A stretch of DNA of 64,000 nt, from the NCBI RefSeq assembly GCF_007559425.1, contig NZ_VMHE01000001.1:62001-126000 (forward strand), written 5' to 3'. The position numbers were made by a program, and so were the translations under genes. The notes below the pieces were generated by a model. It was not told where the DNA came from. It did no database searches and saw only the letters and a program-made list of their open reading frames with translations. Of this stretch, positions 28,331 through 37,267 are shown one piece after another. This DNA is from Allobacillus salarius. GTDB lineage: Bacteria > Bacillota > Bacilli > Bacillales > Alkalibacillaceae. Every line of letters begins with the position of its first letter. Within the stretch, counting starts at the first letter, position 1.

Positions 28331-29593
28331 TTAAATCCAACCTCTATATCTTGCAGCTTCTGTCGCTCTCCGTACACCGACCATGTATGCTGCTAAACGC
28401 ATATCAATTTGACGGTTTTGTGATGTCGTATACACATTATTAAATGAACGAACAAGGACTTCACGAAGTTTCTCTTGAACTTCTTCTTCTTTCCAGTAGT
28501 ATCCTTGGTTATTTTGTACCCATTCAAAGTAAGATACAGTAACCCCACCAGAGGAAGCAAGTACGTCTGGCACTAGTAAGATTCCTCGTTCTGTCAAAAT
28601 TTTAGTCGCCTCTAATGTTGTTGGACCATTCGCTGCTTCTACAACGATATCCGCTTTAATTTTATGAGCATTTTCTTCTGTGATTTGATTTTGAACTGCA
28701 GCTGGAACTAAAATGTCAGTATCTAGCTCTAGCATTTCTTGGTTCGTAATCGTGTCATCAAAAAGATTGGTTACTGTACCAAAGCTATCTCTTCTATCTA
28801 ACAGATAGTCTATATCTAATCCGTCTGGATCGTGCAAAGCTCCTTCAGCATCAGAAATAGCAATAACTTTTGCACCCATATCGTGCATAAATTTAGCCAA
28901 GAAACTACCTGCGTTTCCGAAGCCTTGTACAATAACTCTTGCTCCTTTAACGTCAATTCCTCGTTTTTTGGCAGCTTCTTCAATACAAATCGTAACACCT
29001 TTAGCTGTAGCAGATTCTCTACCGTGAGAACCACCAAGAACGATCGGTTTTCCAGTAATGAATCCAGGACTGTTGAATTCATCAATACGGCTGTATTCAT
29101 CCATCATCCAAGCCATAATCTGTGAGTTTGTGAAAACATCAGGTGCTGGAATATCCTTTGTCGGTCCAACTACCTGTGAAAGTGCACGGACATATCCCCG
29201 ACTCAATGCCTCTAATTCACGAAAAGACATTTCTCTTGGATCACAAATAATTCCGCCTTTACCTCCACCATATGGAAGGTCGACAATTCCAGATTTTAAC
29301 GTCATCCAAATGGATAATGCGCTAACTTCCTTCTCTGTTACATTCGGGTGGAAACGTACGCCACCTTTTGTCGGACCAATAGCATCATTATGCTGCGCCC
29401 GATATCCTGTAAATACTTTCGTTTTTCCATCATCCATCCGTACTGGAATCCGAACAGTAATCATCCGCATTGGTTCTTTCATCAACTCAAAAGCTTCGTT
29501 CGGATAGCCTAATTTATCTAGAGCTTCCTTAATCACTTCTTGGGTGGATAATAAAATATCATTTTTGGAATCTGCTGAATTCTCGGCTACCAT
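28331..29593 (-). CDS. gudB: NAD-dependent glutamate dehydrogenase
   Basis: A 420-residue glutamate dehydrogenase, very similar to B. subtilis GudB. LPYGGGKGGI carries the catalytic lysine region, PAPDVFTN the substrate site, and VQGFGNAGS the NAD fold. The region that in the laboratory B. subtilis strain carries an inactivating 9-base duplication is normal here (AHKIKADIVVEAANG), so the enzyme should be active. A well-formed sigma-A promoter and its own terminator show a single-gene unit. Confidence 0.96.
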   Translation of the reverse strand: MVAENSADSKNDILLSTQEVIKEALDKLGYPNEAFELMKEPMRMITVRIPVRMDDGKTKVFTGYRAQHNDAIGPTKGGVRFHPNVTEKEVSALSIWMTLKSGIVDLPYGGGKGGIICDPREMSFRELEALSRGYVRALSQVVGPTKDIPAPDVFTNSQIMAWMMDEYSRIDEFNSPGFITGKPIVLGGSHGRESATAKGVTICIEEAAKKRGIDVKGARVIVQGFGNAGSFLAKFMHDMGAKVIAISDAEGALHDPDGLDIDYLLDRRDSFGTVTNLFDDTITNQEMLELDTDILVPAAVQNQITEENAHKIKADIVVEAANGPTTLEATKILTERGILLVPDVLASSGGVTVSYFEWVQNNQGYYWKEEEVQEKLREVLVRSFNNVYTTSQNRQIDMRLAAYMVGVRRATEAARYRGWI

Positions 29594-29652
29594 TCATTTA
29601 CCTCCTAAAATTAAGCAACCTATATAGTACATTAAACAGGCTTTCAATGATT

Positions 29653-29680
29653 AGTATACATTCAATATAACTTTATGCAA
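29653..29680 (-). promoter_or_regulatory. Sigma-A promoter of gudB
   Basis: TTGCAT and TATACT separated by 16 bases, about 60 bases upstream of the gudB ATG. Confidence 0.6.
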
Positions 29681-29701
29681 CCATAATTTGTGAGTTTTTT
29701 A

Positions 29702-30634
29702 TCAATAATTCTTCATAGCTAAACCAATCAATTTATCCAACATTTGCTCATAGTTTAAGCCAACTGCTGCCGCAGCGTCTGGATATAAACTTGTCGGTGT
29801 CATACCAGGTAACGTATTGACCTCTAAGATGATTGGTTCGTCTTGTTCGTTCAATATAAAGTCTACGCGTGAATAGGATTCACAACCTAATGCTTGGTGT
29901 GCCTTTACAGCTAAGCTTTGTATTTTGTCTGTCAACGGTTCAGCGATTTTGGCAGGTACAATATGTTCACTACCGCCTACACTGTATTTTGCTTCATAAT
30001 CATAATATTTATTTTTAGGAATGATTTCAATAATCGGTAAAGCTTCTTCTTCACCTTGATTGCCGAAAACAGACACAGTCAACTCTCTACCTTCTACAAA
30101 GTCTTCCACGAGCAACTGATCGTCATGTGAAAAAGCGAGCTGAATGGCTTTTTCTATTTCTTCTTGATGATGAACAAATGTTAACCCAAGTGTCGAGCCT
30201 TCTTGATTCGGCTTAATGACGAACGGACAATCAAACGTGTTGATTATTTGTTGGTAGATTTCTTTGACGTCCATTTTTTTGTTGAATGTTTGACTGCGTG
30301 CAATTGGTAACCCTTCGTTAGCAAAGATTTGCTTAGACCGAGATTTATCCATCGCTAAAGAAGAAGCGAGAACCCCAGAACCGAGATATGGAAGTCCCAA
30401 CAATTCTAAGAACCCTTGAACCCTTCCATCTTCTCCTTGTTTTCCGTGTAATCCAATTAATACGAAGTCTACATTTTCCAATTCACTAATATGTTGAGTA
30501 AGTTTGGCAGGATCAAAATCGATCGCAACGACATCATATCCTAGTTGGCGAAGAGCATTAATCATCCCTTCGCCAGTTGATAAGGATACTTCTCTCTCTT
30601 TAGATGTCCCGCCATATAAAACCGCAATTTTCAT
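29702..30634 (-). CDS. ddl: D-alanine--D-alanine ligase, short form
   Basis: A 310-residue ATP-grasp enzyme joining two D-alanines for peptidoglycan precursors. YGGTSKEREVS is the N-terminal motif, GLHGKQGEDG the substrate loop, and LEVNTLPGMT the metal-binding end. It is of the short Ddl class (about 300 residues), unlike the 354-residue B. subtilis enzyme, which also lies elsewhere. It follows mecB by 21 bases, suggesting co-transcription. Confidence 0.95.
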   Translation of the reverse strand: MKIAVLYGGTSKEREVSLSTGEGMINALRQLGYDVVAIDFDPAKLTQHISELENVDFVLIGLHGKQGEDGRVQGFLELLGLPYLGSGVLASSLAMDKSRSKQIFANEGLPIARSQTFNKKMDVKEIYQQIINTFDCPFVIKPNQEGSTLGLTFVHHQEEIEKAIQLAFSHDDQLLVEDFVEGRELTVSVFGNQGEEEALPIIEIIPKNKYYDYEAKYSVGGSEHIVPAKIAEPLTDKIQSLAVKAHQALGCESYSRVDFILNEQDEPIILEVNTLPGMTPTSLYPDAAAAVGLNYEQMLDKLIGLAMKNY

Positions 30635-30655
30635 CTTGTCACCCTTTATACATAT

Positions 30656-31228
30656 TTAGAAATACTTTTGAATGGTTTCAAAGGCATTTTGTTCAACAAT
30701 ACATTTTCCATATTCATTTAATATATAAGAGGTCATTGTCGATGGAGAAGAAAATTCTGATACCATTGAAATGATCTCTTCCTGGGATTGATCACTTAGC
30801 TCTTCATCATGTATTTTTACATAATAACAGCCTTCGTAATGATAAAGAGATGCTTGAAGTTCAGTTAATTTCTTAAACGAACCAGCTGCTTGGATGACAT
30901 CTTCAAAATCATCGAATACAAACATCAATTCTTTACTCTCATCCATCGTTACCTTCAACTCGATAAAATCTTCATCTGAAATTCCTTCACTGTTTTGAGT
31001 AACTACTATTACCATACCTTGAGCTTGCAACATGTAAACCTGAACGACTAATTTTCCATCCAGTTCAATTCCGAGCTCATCACAAGCTTCATATAACATA
31101 TCTTGAAAAAGCTCGTTAGCTTTTGGTAAGTTGTTCCACAATTCTTCTTTAGAGTATCCGCGTTCTTTTAAATCATTATATGTCAAAAAAATTTTGAATT
31201 GGTTAACGCTTAATCTCTCTAAACGCAC
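30656..31228 (-). CDS. mecB: MecA-family adaptor protein (YpbH/MecB-like)
   Basis: A 190-residue adaptor of the MecA/YpbH family, which targets proteins to ClpC. The N-terminal substrate-binding half (starting MRLERLS) and the C-terminal ClpC-binding half with YHYEGCYY are both visible. The GTG start has GGGGGTGG upstream and a sigma-A promoter 20 bases before. Since it lies in the ypbH position and is shorter than MecA (about 220), it is probably YpbH rather than MecA. Confidence 0.85.
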   Translation of the reverse strand: MRLERLSVNQFKIFLTYNDLKERGYSKEELWNNLPKANELFQDMLYEACDELGIELDGKLVVQVYMLQAQGMVIVVTQNSEGISDEDFIELKVTMDESKELMFVFDDFEDVIQAAGSFKKLTELQASLYHYEGCYYVKIHDEELSDQSQEEIISMVSEFSSPSTMTSYILNEYGKCIVEQNAFETIQKYF

Positions 31229-31246
31229 GTAACCACCCCCAAAAGT

Positions 31247-31275
31247 ATTTTATACTACTATATGATTTCATCCAA
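31247..31275 (-). promoter_or_regulatory. Sigma-A promoter of mecB-ddl
   Basis: TTGGAT and TAAAAT separated by 17 bases, about 20 bases before the mecB GTG. Confidence 0.55.
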
Positions 31276-31363
31276 CAAATAAAGCCTGGTCAAAATCAAA
31301 AAGTCTTAATTCTCCATTTTAAAGCATCCAGCTACTGTTAAAAAGAGTTAACCCGAATTTATG

Positions 31364-31398
31364 TATAAAACTGACCCCAGTCTTACAACTGGAGTCAC
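31364..31398 (-). terminator. Terminator after the CBS-ACT gene
   Basis: The 10-bp stem TGACTCCAGT / ACTGGGGTCA (one G-T) with a 6-base loop followed by a T-rich tail, directly after the stop on the minus strand. Confidence 0.75.
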
Positions 31399-31403
31399 TC
31401 TCA

Positions 31404-32039
31404 TTAAAGCTCTTTCACGTCCAATATTCTAAAGCCATTCTTTTCGAGTTCGTCGATAAACTTTTGACTGTTTTCTTGTGTATCAATTTTAAGGACAATC
31501 CTTCTTGCTAATTTACCTGTTTCATCGAAGGTAGTCAATGAAATTACATTTACTTGGTGAGAACGAATCACATTTGTCAATCTATATAATACGCCTTCTT
31601 GCTCAGTTGTTGAGAACGTTATCCGTGTGCCTCGTTTCTTCATACCAAAAACACTTTCGAATTGTTCGATCACATCGTATCTCGTGACGATACCTAAAAA
31701 TGTTTTGTCATGATCGATCACTGCAATAATCGGCGCACCTTTTAACGTGGTGAAGGCACTCTCAAACACCTCATCTTTATACACATAGATGTTTTTATTA
31801 CTTAATACTTCGTTAACACGATGATTTTCTAGAAATAATTGTTTATTCTCTTCAACGACCTCAAAATAGTATTCATAAATGCGTTGCTTCGTAATCATAC
31901 CTTTATATTTCCCTTGTTCGACGACAGGCATTCCTTCAATATCATATTTATCGAATGTATCCAATACTTCTTGCAGAGATTCTTCGCCTTCTGCAAAATG
32001 ACATTCACTCTTCGGCATCATCACACTACGAACAAACAC
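31404..32039 (-). CDS. CBS-domain pair with C-terminal ACT domain protein
   Basis: A soluble protein of about 211 residues with two CBS motifs (about residues 8-60 and 75-130) and an ACT-like domain to the end (TEQEGVLYRLTNVIRSHQVNVISL). This layout resembles AcuB-like regulators, which bind adenosine nucleotides and amino acids. The GTG at 32039 is chosen because GGGGG lies seven bases upstream; the ATG two codons before is too close to it. It is a single-gene unit ending in a terminator. Ligand and target are unknown. Confidence 0.75.
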   Translation of the reverse strand: MFVRSVMMPKSECHFAEGEESLQEVLDTFDKYDIEGMPVVEQGKYKGMITKQRIYEYYFEVVEENKQLFLENHRVNEVLSNKNIYVYKDEVFESAFTTLKGAPIIAVIDHDKTFLGIVTRYDVIEQFESVFGMKKRGTRITFSTTEQEGVLYRLTNVIRSHQVNVISLTTFDETGKLARRIVLKIDTQENSQKFIDELEKNGFRILDVKEL

Positions 32040-32288
32040 AAACATTCCCCCTTTTTCGACTATTATGATAGTATTCAACAACCAATCAAAAGAGTCCTGC
32101 TTTCTATTCAATTACTTCAATAAAAAAGTCATGAATTTTTGTCCTTCCGGCTAAGTTATAATAGATGAATTTCGTTTATTGAACATTAGTGATTAGGCAG
32201 TTTTTGAGGGCTGGTTCCATAGAGTATTACTCTTCTCGATTCTGTCTATTATATTGAACACACTTTTAATATTATGATATTGAATCAT

Positions 32289-32528
32289 TTATAAATATAA
32301 GAAAGGAATTGATAAAATCAACAAGATAAAGACAATAGCCATTACATTAAGAAACAAGTGTGAGAAGAAAAACTCATTTTCTTTAAGCTCTTTTTGTTCC
32401 CTACGGTTTCTACGTGTGTTGCGTTCACGACGACTCGGTATTGCTACTTCGTCCATGACTTCATTTTTTTGTGTTGTGAGGATTTGCTTGTCTAATTCAT
32501 CCGGCATTTTTAAATCTTGCATATCCAA
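32289..32528 (-). CDS. Short YpbE-like membrane protein without LysM domain
   Basis: A 79-residue protein with a very basic stretch (RRERNTRRNRREQK) followed by one membrane span at its very end. Position directly after ypbD matches B. subtilis ypbE, which encodes about 240 residues with the same basic stretch and span and then a long linker and LysM domain. Here the frame stops right after the span and nothing LysM-like follows in the next 180 bases. It may be a cut-down ypbE or an unrelated small protein. Confidence 0.55.
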   Translation of the reverse strand: MDMQDLKMPDELDKQILTTQKNEVMDEVAIPSRRERNTRRNRREQKELKENEFFFSHLFLNVMAIVFILLILSIPFLYL

Positions 32529-33113
32529 TCACCTCATTCGATATCGATAGTATAAACCTAACAAAAAGTCGATCCAAATATGTGCTGCTATTGGCACCAA
32601 TAAGTTGCCGGTTATCTCGTACATATAGCCAATTAGGAAGGACAAAAGGATGACAGAAACCAATAAAACAGGTTTACTTAAGTATCTAACGTGGACGAGA
32701 GCGAAAATAGTACTTGCTACTATATACCCAAATTCAGTATGAATAACGCCACGAAAAAGAAATTCTTCCGAAACACCAATGACAATCGCCAACAAAAATA
32801 TTTGCCAAGCACTTAGTGAACGAAATATTTTTTCATTAACCCCGCCGTCATCCCAGTGTCTTTTTGGAACGAACCGAATAAGAATCAAATCAATAAACAC
32901 AACAATCGTGCCTGGAATAAGACCATAAATAAAGATTTCCAACCAATTAAACTGAAATAGTGCAACTATTTCTTCCCAAGAAAATAGATAAAAAGTAGCA
33001 ATCACAGCTAAAAATAAAAAAATTAATTGAGATGCAATGACATTTAAAACGAGTTCCTTATCAGATACTTCTTGAATTAATTCAGCTTGCGTCTTTCTTT
33101 TCTTTCTTCCCAT
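32529..33113 (-). CDS. ypbD: CPBP-family intramembrane metalloprotease (YpbD)
   Basis: A 194-residue membrane protein of the CAAX protease/bacteriocin-processing (CPBP, abi) family. The signature motifs are EEFLFRG in the middle, ALVHVRY after it, and AAHIWIDF near the end, giving the Glu and His residues that bind the metal. About six membrane helices. It lies one base before the small YpbE-like gene and 4 bases after recQ. Substrate unknown. Confidence 0.88.
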   Translation of the reverse strand: MGRKKRKTQAELIQEVSDKELVLNVIASQLIFLFLAVIATFYLFSWEEIVALFQFNWLEIFIYGLIPGTIVVFIDLILIRFVPKRHWDDGGVNEKIFRSLSAWQIFLLAIVIGVSEEFLFRGVIHTEFGYIVASTIFALVHVRYLSKPVLLVSVILLSFLIGYMYEITGNLLVPIAAHIWIDFLLGLYYRYRMR

Positions 33114-33117
33114 TCAC

Positions 33118-34587
33118 TCACCCTTTCATTAATAATTCACCAAGTAATGCTTCCCAATTATCTCTAAGAGGTTTATTTTTCTTTTGGTAGGTTTCTGGTG
33201 TATTTCGCCACTCCTCCAGACGAAAATCACAGCAATCACAACATTCATACTTAGCATTAGAGACATCCGGCTGAAAGTGAGAGAACAATCCGACACGTCG
33301 GCACGTATCTGCTTTGATCCAGTCGACTAATTTGAATATACTCTGCTGTTTAATTCGCTCTCGGTCATTTCTGTATTGAATAATTCTCTTTGCTTGCTCG
33401 CTTTTTTGAGTTTTTTGGTGCTGTTCTTTTTGCAGTTCCAAAAACCTCATTTTTGTTTCATTCAAATAATCTTCCGGCTGTCCGTTCATATTCTCATTAA
33501 GAAATAAGTTCACTTCATCTTCTGTAGGTAGTTCGGTCTGAATGAGTTGAAAAGGCAGGTATTCGTCTCCTGGAGCATACAATAATATCGAAACACTTTG
33601 TTTGCCATCTCGTCCTGCTCTTCCAACTTCTTGAATAAACGATTCGATTGTTGAAGGCATGTGATAATGAATAACTAGACGTATGTTAGATTTATTAACG
33701 CCCATACCAAACGCACTTGTACAGCAAATGATATCCAGCTGATTATTCATAAATTGCTGCTGGATTAATAACCGTTCGTCCTGCTCCATTCCACCATGAT
33801 AATACGCTACTTCGCGCTCAGGAAATTTGCTTTGCAACAATCTATATACAGCTTCGCTAACCTTTCGTGATGAAAAATAGATCATCGTTGGTATATTCTT
33901 TTGTTCAATTAAATCAATTAATCGCTCGTCTTTATTGTTTGGCGTCACTTCATCGACTGAAAACGTTATATTCGGACGGTCAATTGGATAGACAAGTTCC
34001 GTCATAGGAAGTTTTAATTGCTTGATAATATCTTGACGAATCGAAGGTGTCGCCGTGGCGCTTAATGCTAGTACAGTTGGATTGTTCAATTTTTTAACGA
34101 CATCTCTAAGTCGTAAAAAGTCTGGTCGAAACTCGTGTCCCCATTGGCTAATACAATGTGCTTCATCAATGACAAAGAAATCTATCGTTTTGTTTGATAA
34201 AGCAAGTTGTACTCGTTCTTGTTGAAGCATTTCAGGTGAACAGTAAAGTAATTTATAAGTGTCCAATCGATTAATGACAGCCGATTTTTGTTTCGCGTTC
34301 ATCATACTATTTAAGCTCGCCACTCGCTTAATCCCTTGTGCCTTCAATAATTTGACTTGATCGACCATCAACGAAATTAACGGCGACACAACAACAGTCA
34401 TACCTTCACCGATTAAGGCCGGAAGCTGATAACAAATGGATTTACCACTGCCTGTTGGTAATGTGGCCAATGTGTGATTTCCACTCCGAATCGATTCTAT
34501 GATTTCTCGTTGGCCAGCGCGAAATTGCTTGAAGCCAAATAGACTGATTAACGATTGGTCAATGTCATTAGATATCGCTGAGTTCAT
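33118..34587 (-). CDS. recS: RecQ-like ATP-dependent DNA helicase (RecS type)
   Basis: A 489-residue RecQ-family helicase of the short type (B. subtilis RecS/YpbC, about 496). Motifs seen are TLPTGSGKS (I), DEAHCISQWG (II), SATAT (III) and the QEVGRAGRDG motif VI. The C-terminal zinc site (CRRVGLF...CCDCCDF) is present, but no HRDC domain follows. It works in recombinational repair. It follows ypbB by 5 bases, as in B. subtilis. Confidence 0.94.
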   Translation of the reverse strand: MNSAISNDIDQSLISLFGFKQFRAGQREIIESIRSGNHTLATLPTGSGKSICYQLPALIGEGMTVVVSPLISLMVDQVKLLKAQGIKRVASLNSMMNAKQKSAVINRLDTYKLLYCSPEMLQQERVQLALSNKTIDFFVIDEAHCISQWGHEFRPDFLRLRDVVKKLNNPTVLALSATATPSIRQDIIKQLKLPMTELVYPIDRPNITFSVDEVTPNNKDERLIDLIEQKNIPTMIYFSSRKVSEAVYRLLQSKFPEREVAYYHGGMEQDERLLIQQQFMNNQLDIICCTSAFGMGVNKSNIRLVIHYHMPSTIESFIQEVGRAGRDGKQSVSILLYAPGDEYLPFQLIQTELPTEDEVNLFLNENMNGQPEDYLNETKMRFLELQKEQHQKTQKSEQAKRIIQYRNDRERIKQQSIFKLVDWIKADTCRRVGLFSHFQPDVSNAKYECCDCCDFRLEEWRNTPETYQKKNKPLRDNWEALLGELLMKG

Positions 34588-34592
34588 CTGTA

Positions 34593-35633
34593 TTACTCCT
34601 TATCATCATTCATGTTGGCAATAGCCAAGCGGATGTGAAAATAGTCGATTTCTTCTCTGAGCTGTTCTTTTATCGGTTTTAATTTTCTAGTCGATGTATT
34701 TTGTATGGCTTCCTGAATTTCGTTTAAATCTTGTTCGGAAATGAATGAATAGATGTTGAAGACCTTTTTATGTGTAGCAATTTCTACAAAGTGATCTTGT
34801 ATTGTACTGATTTTCAACTGACGAATTGAAGCAATTTCTTCAAGCGTATGTCCAGCCTGATAAAAATTAAACGTTTCTTGCGCTGAAACGGTTAAACGGT
34901 TCGTTTTTTTCAAAATCAACCTTGTGAGTAATGTATACTTTTCAGGTTGTTCTGAGATTGTGTCAAGAATGTTATGGATGGCAGCAACTGTCTGAAGATG
35001 TAAATCTTCTTTGTTACGATTCTCTTCAACAGCGATTTGTTGTTCACTCATGCCAACACGTGCATATCCAGAACACTGCTTAAGCAAAACAGTAGCAAGA
35101 TGTTCATCAATCGTTGATAAAACGGTATGTAATTCACCATATAGTTGTTCAGCAATCTTGTCGAACTGCATGGAGTAATCTCGCAACACTTCTCTCACTC
35201 TCGATTGAATATATGATTGATCTACGATTGGAATAAATTTGTTTTCTCCGTGAATGAGCATTGAAACCGTTTGAATTAACAGGATTAAACCTTGCTTGAA
35301 CTCGCGGTCAATTTGATGATACTTATGACCTTTAATCTGATAATAGCTTTGAAAGCTCCTACCTCTCAAGATTTGGTTACCCTGTTTTGTCACTATTGCT
35401 TGGTCATTTTCCACTCGAACAAGTCGTTTCTCTGTCAATTCCCTTACATAGACATCAAAAGTGGATTTTTTCAATTTTCGATCGATACCATAAAAATTTT
35501 CGATTTGAAAAAGGTATGCATCTTGCAATGTTTGCGCTGATTTTTTACCCTTCAACAAGTGAAATACTGCATTGACTGATCGTTCATGTTCCAGTTTTTT
35601 GAATAAAAATAATAACAATTCTCGATAATGCAT
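34593..35633 (-). CDS. ypbB: YpbB, helix-turn-helix domain protein
   Basis: A 346-residue protein with a C-terminal helix-turn-helix (around residues 250-290, the GHTLEEIASIRQLKISTIQDH region). It is always next to recS in Bacillus. The ATG at 35633 has GGGAG six bases upstream; an in-frame start 34 codons earlier lacks one and falls in the intergenic palindrome. A TGTTATAAT extended -10 lies upstream. Its function is not known; the pairing suggests a DNA-repair partner of RecS. Confidence 0.83.
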   Translation of the reverse strand: MHYRELLLFLFKKLEHERSVNAVFHLLKGKKSAQTLQDAYLFQIENFYGIDRKLKKSTFDVYVRELTEKRLVRVENDQAIVTKQGNQILRGRSFQSYYQIKGHKYHQIDREFKQGLILLIQTVSMLIHGENKFIPIVDQSYIQSRVREVLRDYSMQFDKIAEQLYGELHTVLSTIDEHLATVLLKQCSGYARVGMSEQQIAVEENRNKEDLHLQTVAAIHNILDTISEQPEKYTLLTRLILKKTNRLTVSAQETFNFYQAGHTLEEIASIRQLKISTIQDHFVEIATHKKVFNIYSFISEQDLNEIQEAIQNTSTRKLKPIKEQLREEIDYFHIRLAIANMNDDKE

Positions 35634-35651
35634 GGCGATCTCCCTACAATC

Positions 35652-35672
35652 AGTACTCTTTAATAAAGTACT
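35652..35672. promoter_or_regulatory. Palindrome in the ypbB leader (fer-ypbB intergenic)
   Basis: An inverted repeat of about 21 bases with AGTACT / AGTACT arms lies between ypbB and fer, downstream of the predicted ypbB -10. It is shaped like an operator or a leader hairpin. No regulator is identified. Confidence 0.35.
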
Positions 35673-35747
35673 CGAAATATATCGAACGTTGTCTCTCCCT
35701 TTATTATAACAATTTATTGAATTAAATGGCGGCAAAAATTACAATGA

Positions 35748-36029
<282 letters not shown>

Positions 36030-36106
36030 CCTTGGCTTTATATAGCCTATTAATACAAATATTGTTATAATAAATAGGACTTTGTAGATTTAAGGAGGAA
36101 GAAAAC

Positions 36107-36595
36107 ATGGCAGAAACCAAAATTGTTGAAGTCTTTGTTGAGATTCCAACAGGAAGCCAAAACAAGTATGAATACGATCAAGAAAAAGGTGTATTCAAAT
36201 TAGATCGCGTATTATTCTCACCACAATTTTATCCAGCTGAGTATGGATATATTGATGAAACATTAGCTTTAGATGATGATCCATTAGATGCATTAGTGCT
36301 AGTTACAAACCCTACATTCCCTGGTTGTGTCATTGACGCTCGAGTGATCGGGTTCTTAAACATGGTTGATGATGGTGAAGAAGATCAAAAACTACTAACT
36401 GTTCCTGTAGAAGACCCACGTTTTAAAGATGTTTATTCACTCGAAGATGTACCACAACATGTCCTTGATGAAATCTCTCATTTCTTTAAAACATATAAAG
36501 ATCTACAAGGCAAGAAAACAGAAATCGGTGACTGGGAAGGCCCTGAAGCGGCAGCTAAATTAGTTGATGAGTGCACTGCGCGTTACCAAAAATAA
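36107..36595 (+). CDS. ppa: Inorganic pyrophosphatase, family I
   Basis: A 162-residue family I soluble pyrophosphatase that removes pyrophosphate. Typical stretches are EIPTGSQNKYEYD, the FSPQFYPAEYGYI loop, and the metal site DDPLDALVL. A good AAGGAGG site precedes the ATG, and a TGTTATAAT extended -10 lies 36 bases upstream. B. subtilis uses a family II enzyme (PpaC) instead and has ribU/serA in this region, so this gene marks a different history. Confidence 0.95.
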   Translation: MAETKIVEVFVEIPTGSQNKYEYDQEKGVFKLDRVLFSPQFYPAEYGYIDETLALDDDPLDALVLVTNPTFPGCVIDARVIGFLNMVDDGEEDQKLLTVPVEDPRFKDVYSLEDVPQHVLDEISHFFKTYKDLQGKKTEIGDWEGPEAAAKLVDECTARYQK

Positions 36596-36603
36596 TAACA
36601 TGA

Positions 36604-36634
36604 AAAAGAGCAGCCTTCTCGGCCGCTCTTTTTT
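36604..36634. terminator. Bidirectional terminator between ppa and DUF4256 gene
   Basis: The stem AAAGAGC(A)GCC / GGC(C)GCTCTTT with a 5-base loop, with an A run before and a T run after. It sits between two convergent genes. Confidence 0.88.
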
Positions 36635-36648
36635 CCATTTTGTATGGT

Positions 36649-37215
36649 TTAAACTCGAAGTAAACCACGAAATCCTCGCACTCCATAATAAGAGTCTGCG
36701 CCATTATGATAGATGAAAACTTGTCCGTATCGATAATCTCCAAACAGAGCCCCACCGAGGTTTCTGACAGTACCGGGTGTTTGAATCCAACTTGACGATT
36801 TTGTATCAAATGGTTCAAGTTTTTGTAACTCACGATATTGTTCTTCGGTAAGCATTTCAATACCCATATCATTGGCCATATCAATTGCATTATTTTCTGG
36901 TTTATACTTCTTCCTTGCTTCTAATGCTTCTCGATCATAGCACACTTTTCTCCGGCCTTTAGGACTTTCCTTTGAGCAATCACAAAAAATATATTCGCCT
37001 GTTACTTCATCATAAGCAATAACGTCTGGCTCTCCATCTGTCGACTCCATTTCATTGAGTGACCATAATTTCTCACGATTGTTTTTTAATCTAGTTTCAA
37101 CGTCATTCCAATCCAAGTTTTCATGACGATGGCTATTTTTTTCAAAACGCTCTTTTAAAGTGTTAAGAAGTTCATGCTGTTTCTCTTCTGACAACTCTTT
37201 TTGATTCTTTTTCAT
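36649..37215 (-). CDS. DUF4256 domain protein
   Basis: A 188-residue soluble protein of the DUF4256 family, with the conserved DGEPDVIAYD and the later DVIAYDEVTGEYIFCDCSKESPKGRR part, a small cysteine-containing region, and the C-terminal HNGADSYYGVRGFRG motif. No enzyme class is recognised. It is convergent with ppa, with only a terminator between them. The next gene upstream (rsiX) ends 52 bases away, so it may be co-transcribed with sigX-rsiX, but no proof is visible. Confidence 0.85.
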   Translation of the reverse strand: MKKNQKELSEEKQHELLNTLKERFEKNSHRHENLDWNDVETRLKNNREKLWSLNEMESTDGEPDVIAYDEVTGEYIFCDCSKESPKGRRKVCYDREALEARKKYKPENNAIDMANDMGIEMLTEEQYRELQKLEPFDTKSSSWIQTPGTVRNLGGALFGDYRYGQVFIYHNGADSYYGVRGFRGLLRV

Positions 37216-37267
37216 AACAGTTCAAAACCCCTTTTTTCTAAATCCAATAATTTAACGCAAATACAAA

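Noticed and set aside
28816..29100. 94-codon minus-strand frame inside gudB
   Set aside because: Lies in another frame of a perfectly conserved enzyme, and has the composition of a shifted reading.
28331..29593. Cryptic gudB as in laboratory B. subtilis
   Set aside because: The small duplication that inactivates it there is not present; the frame is intact.
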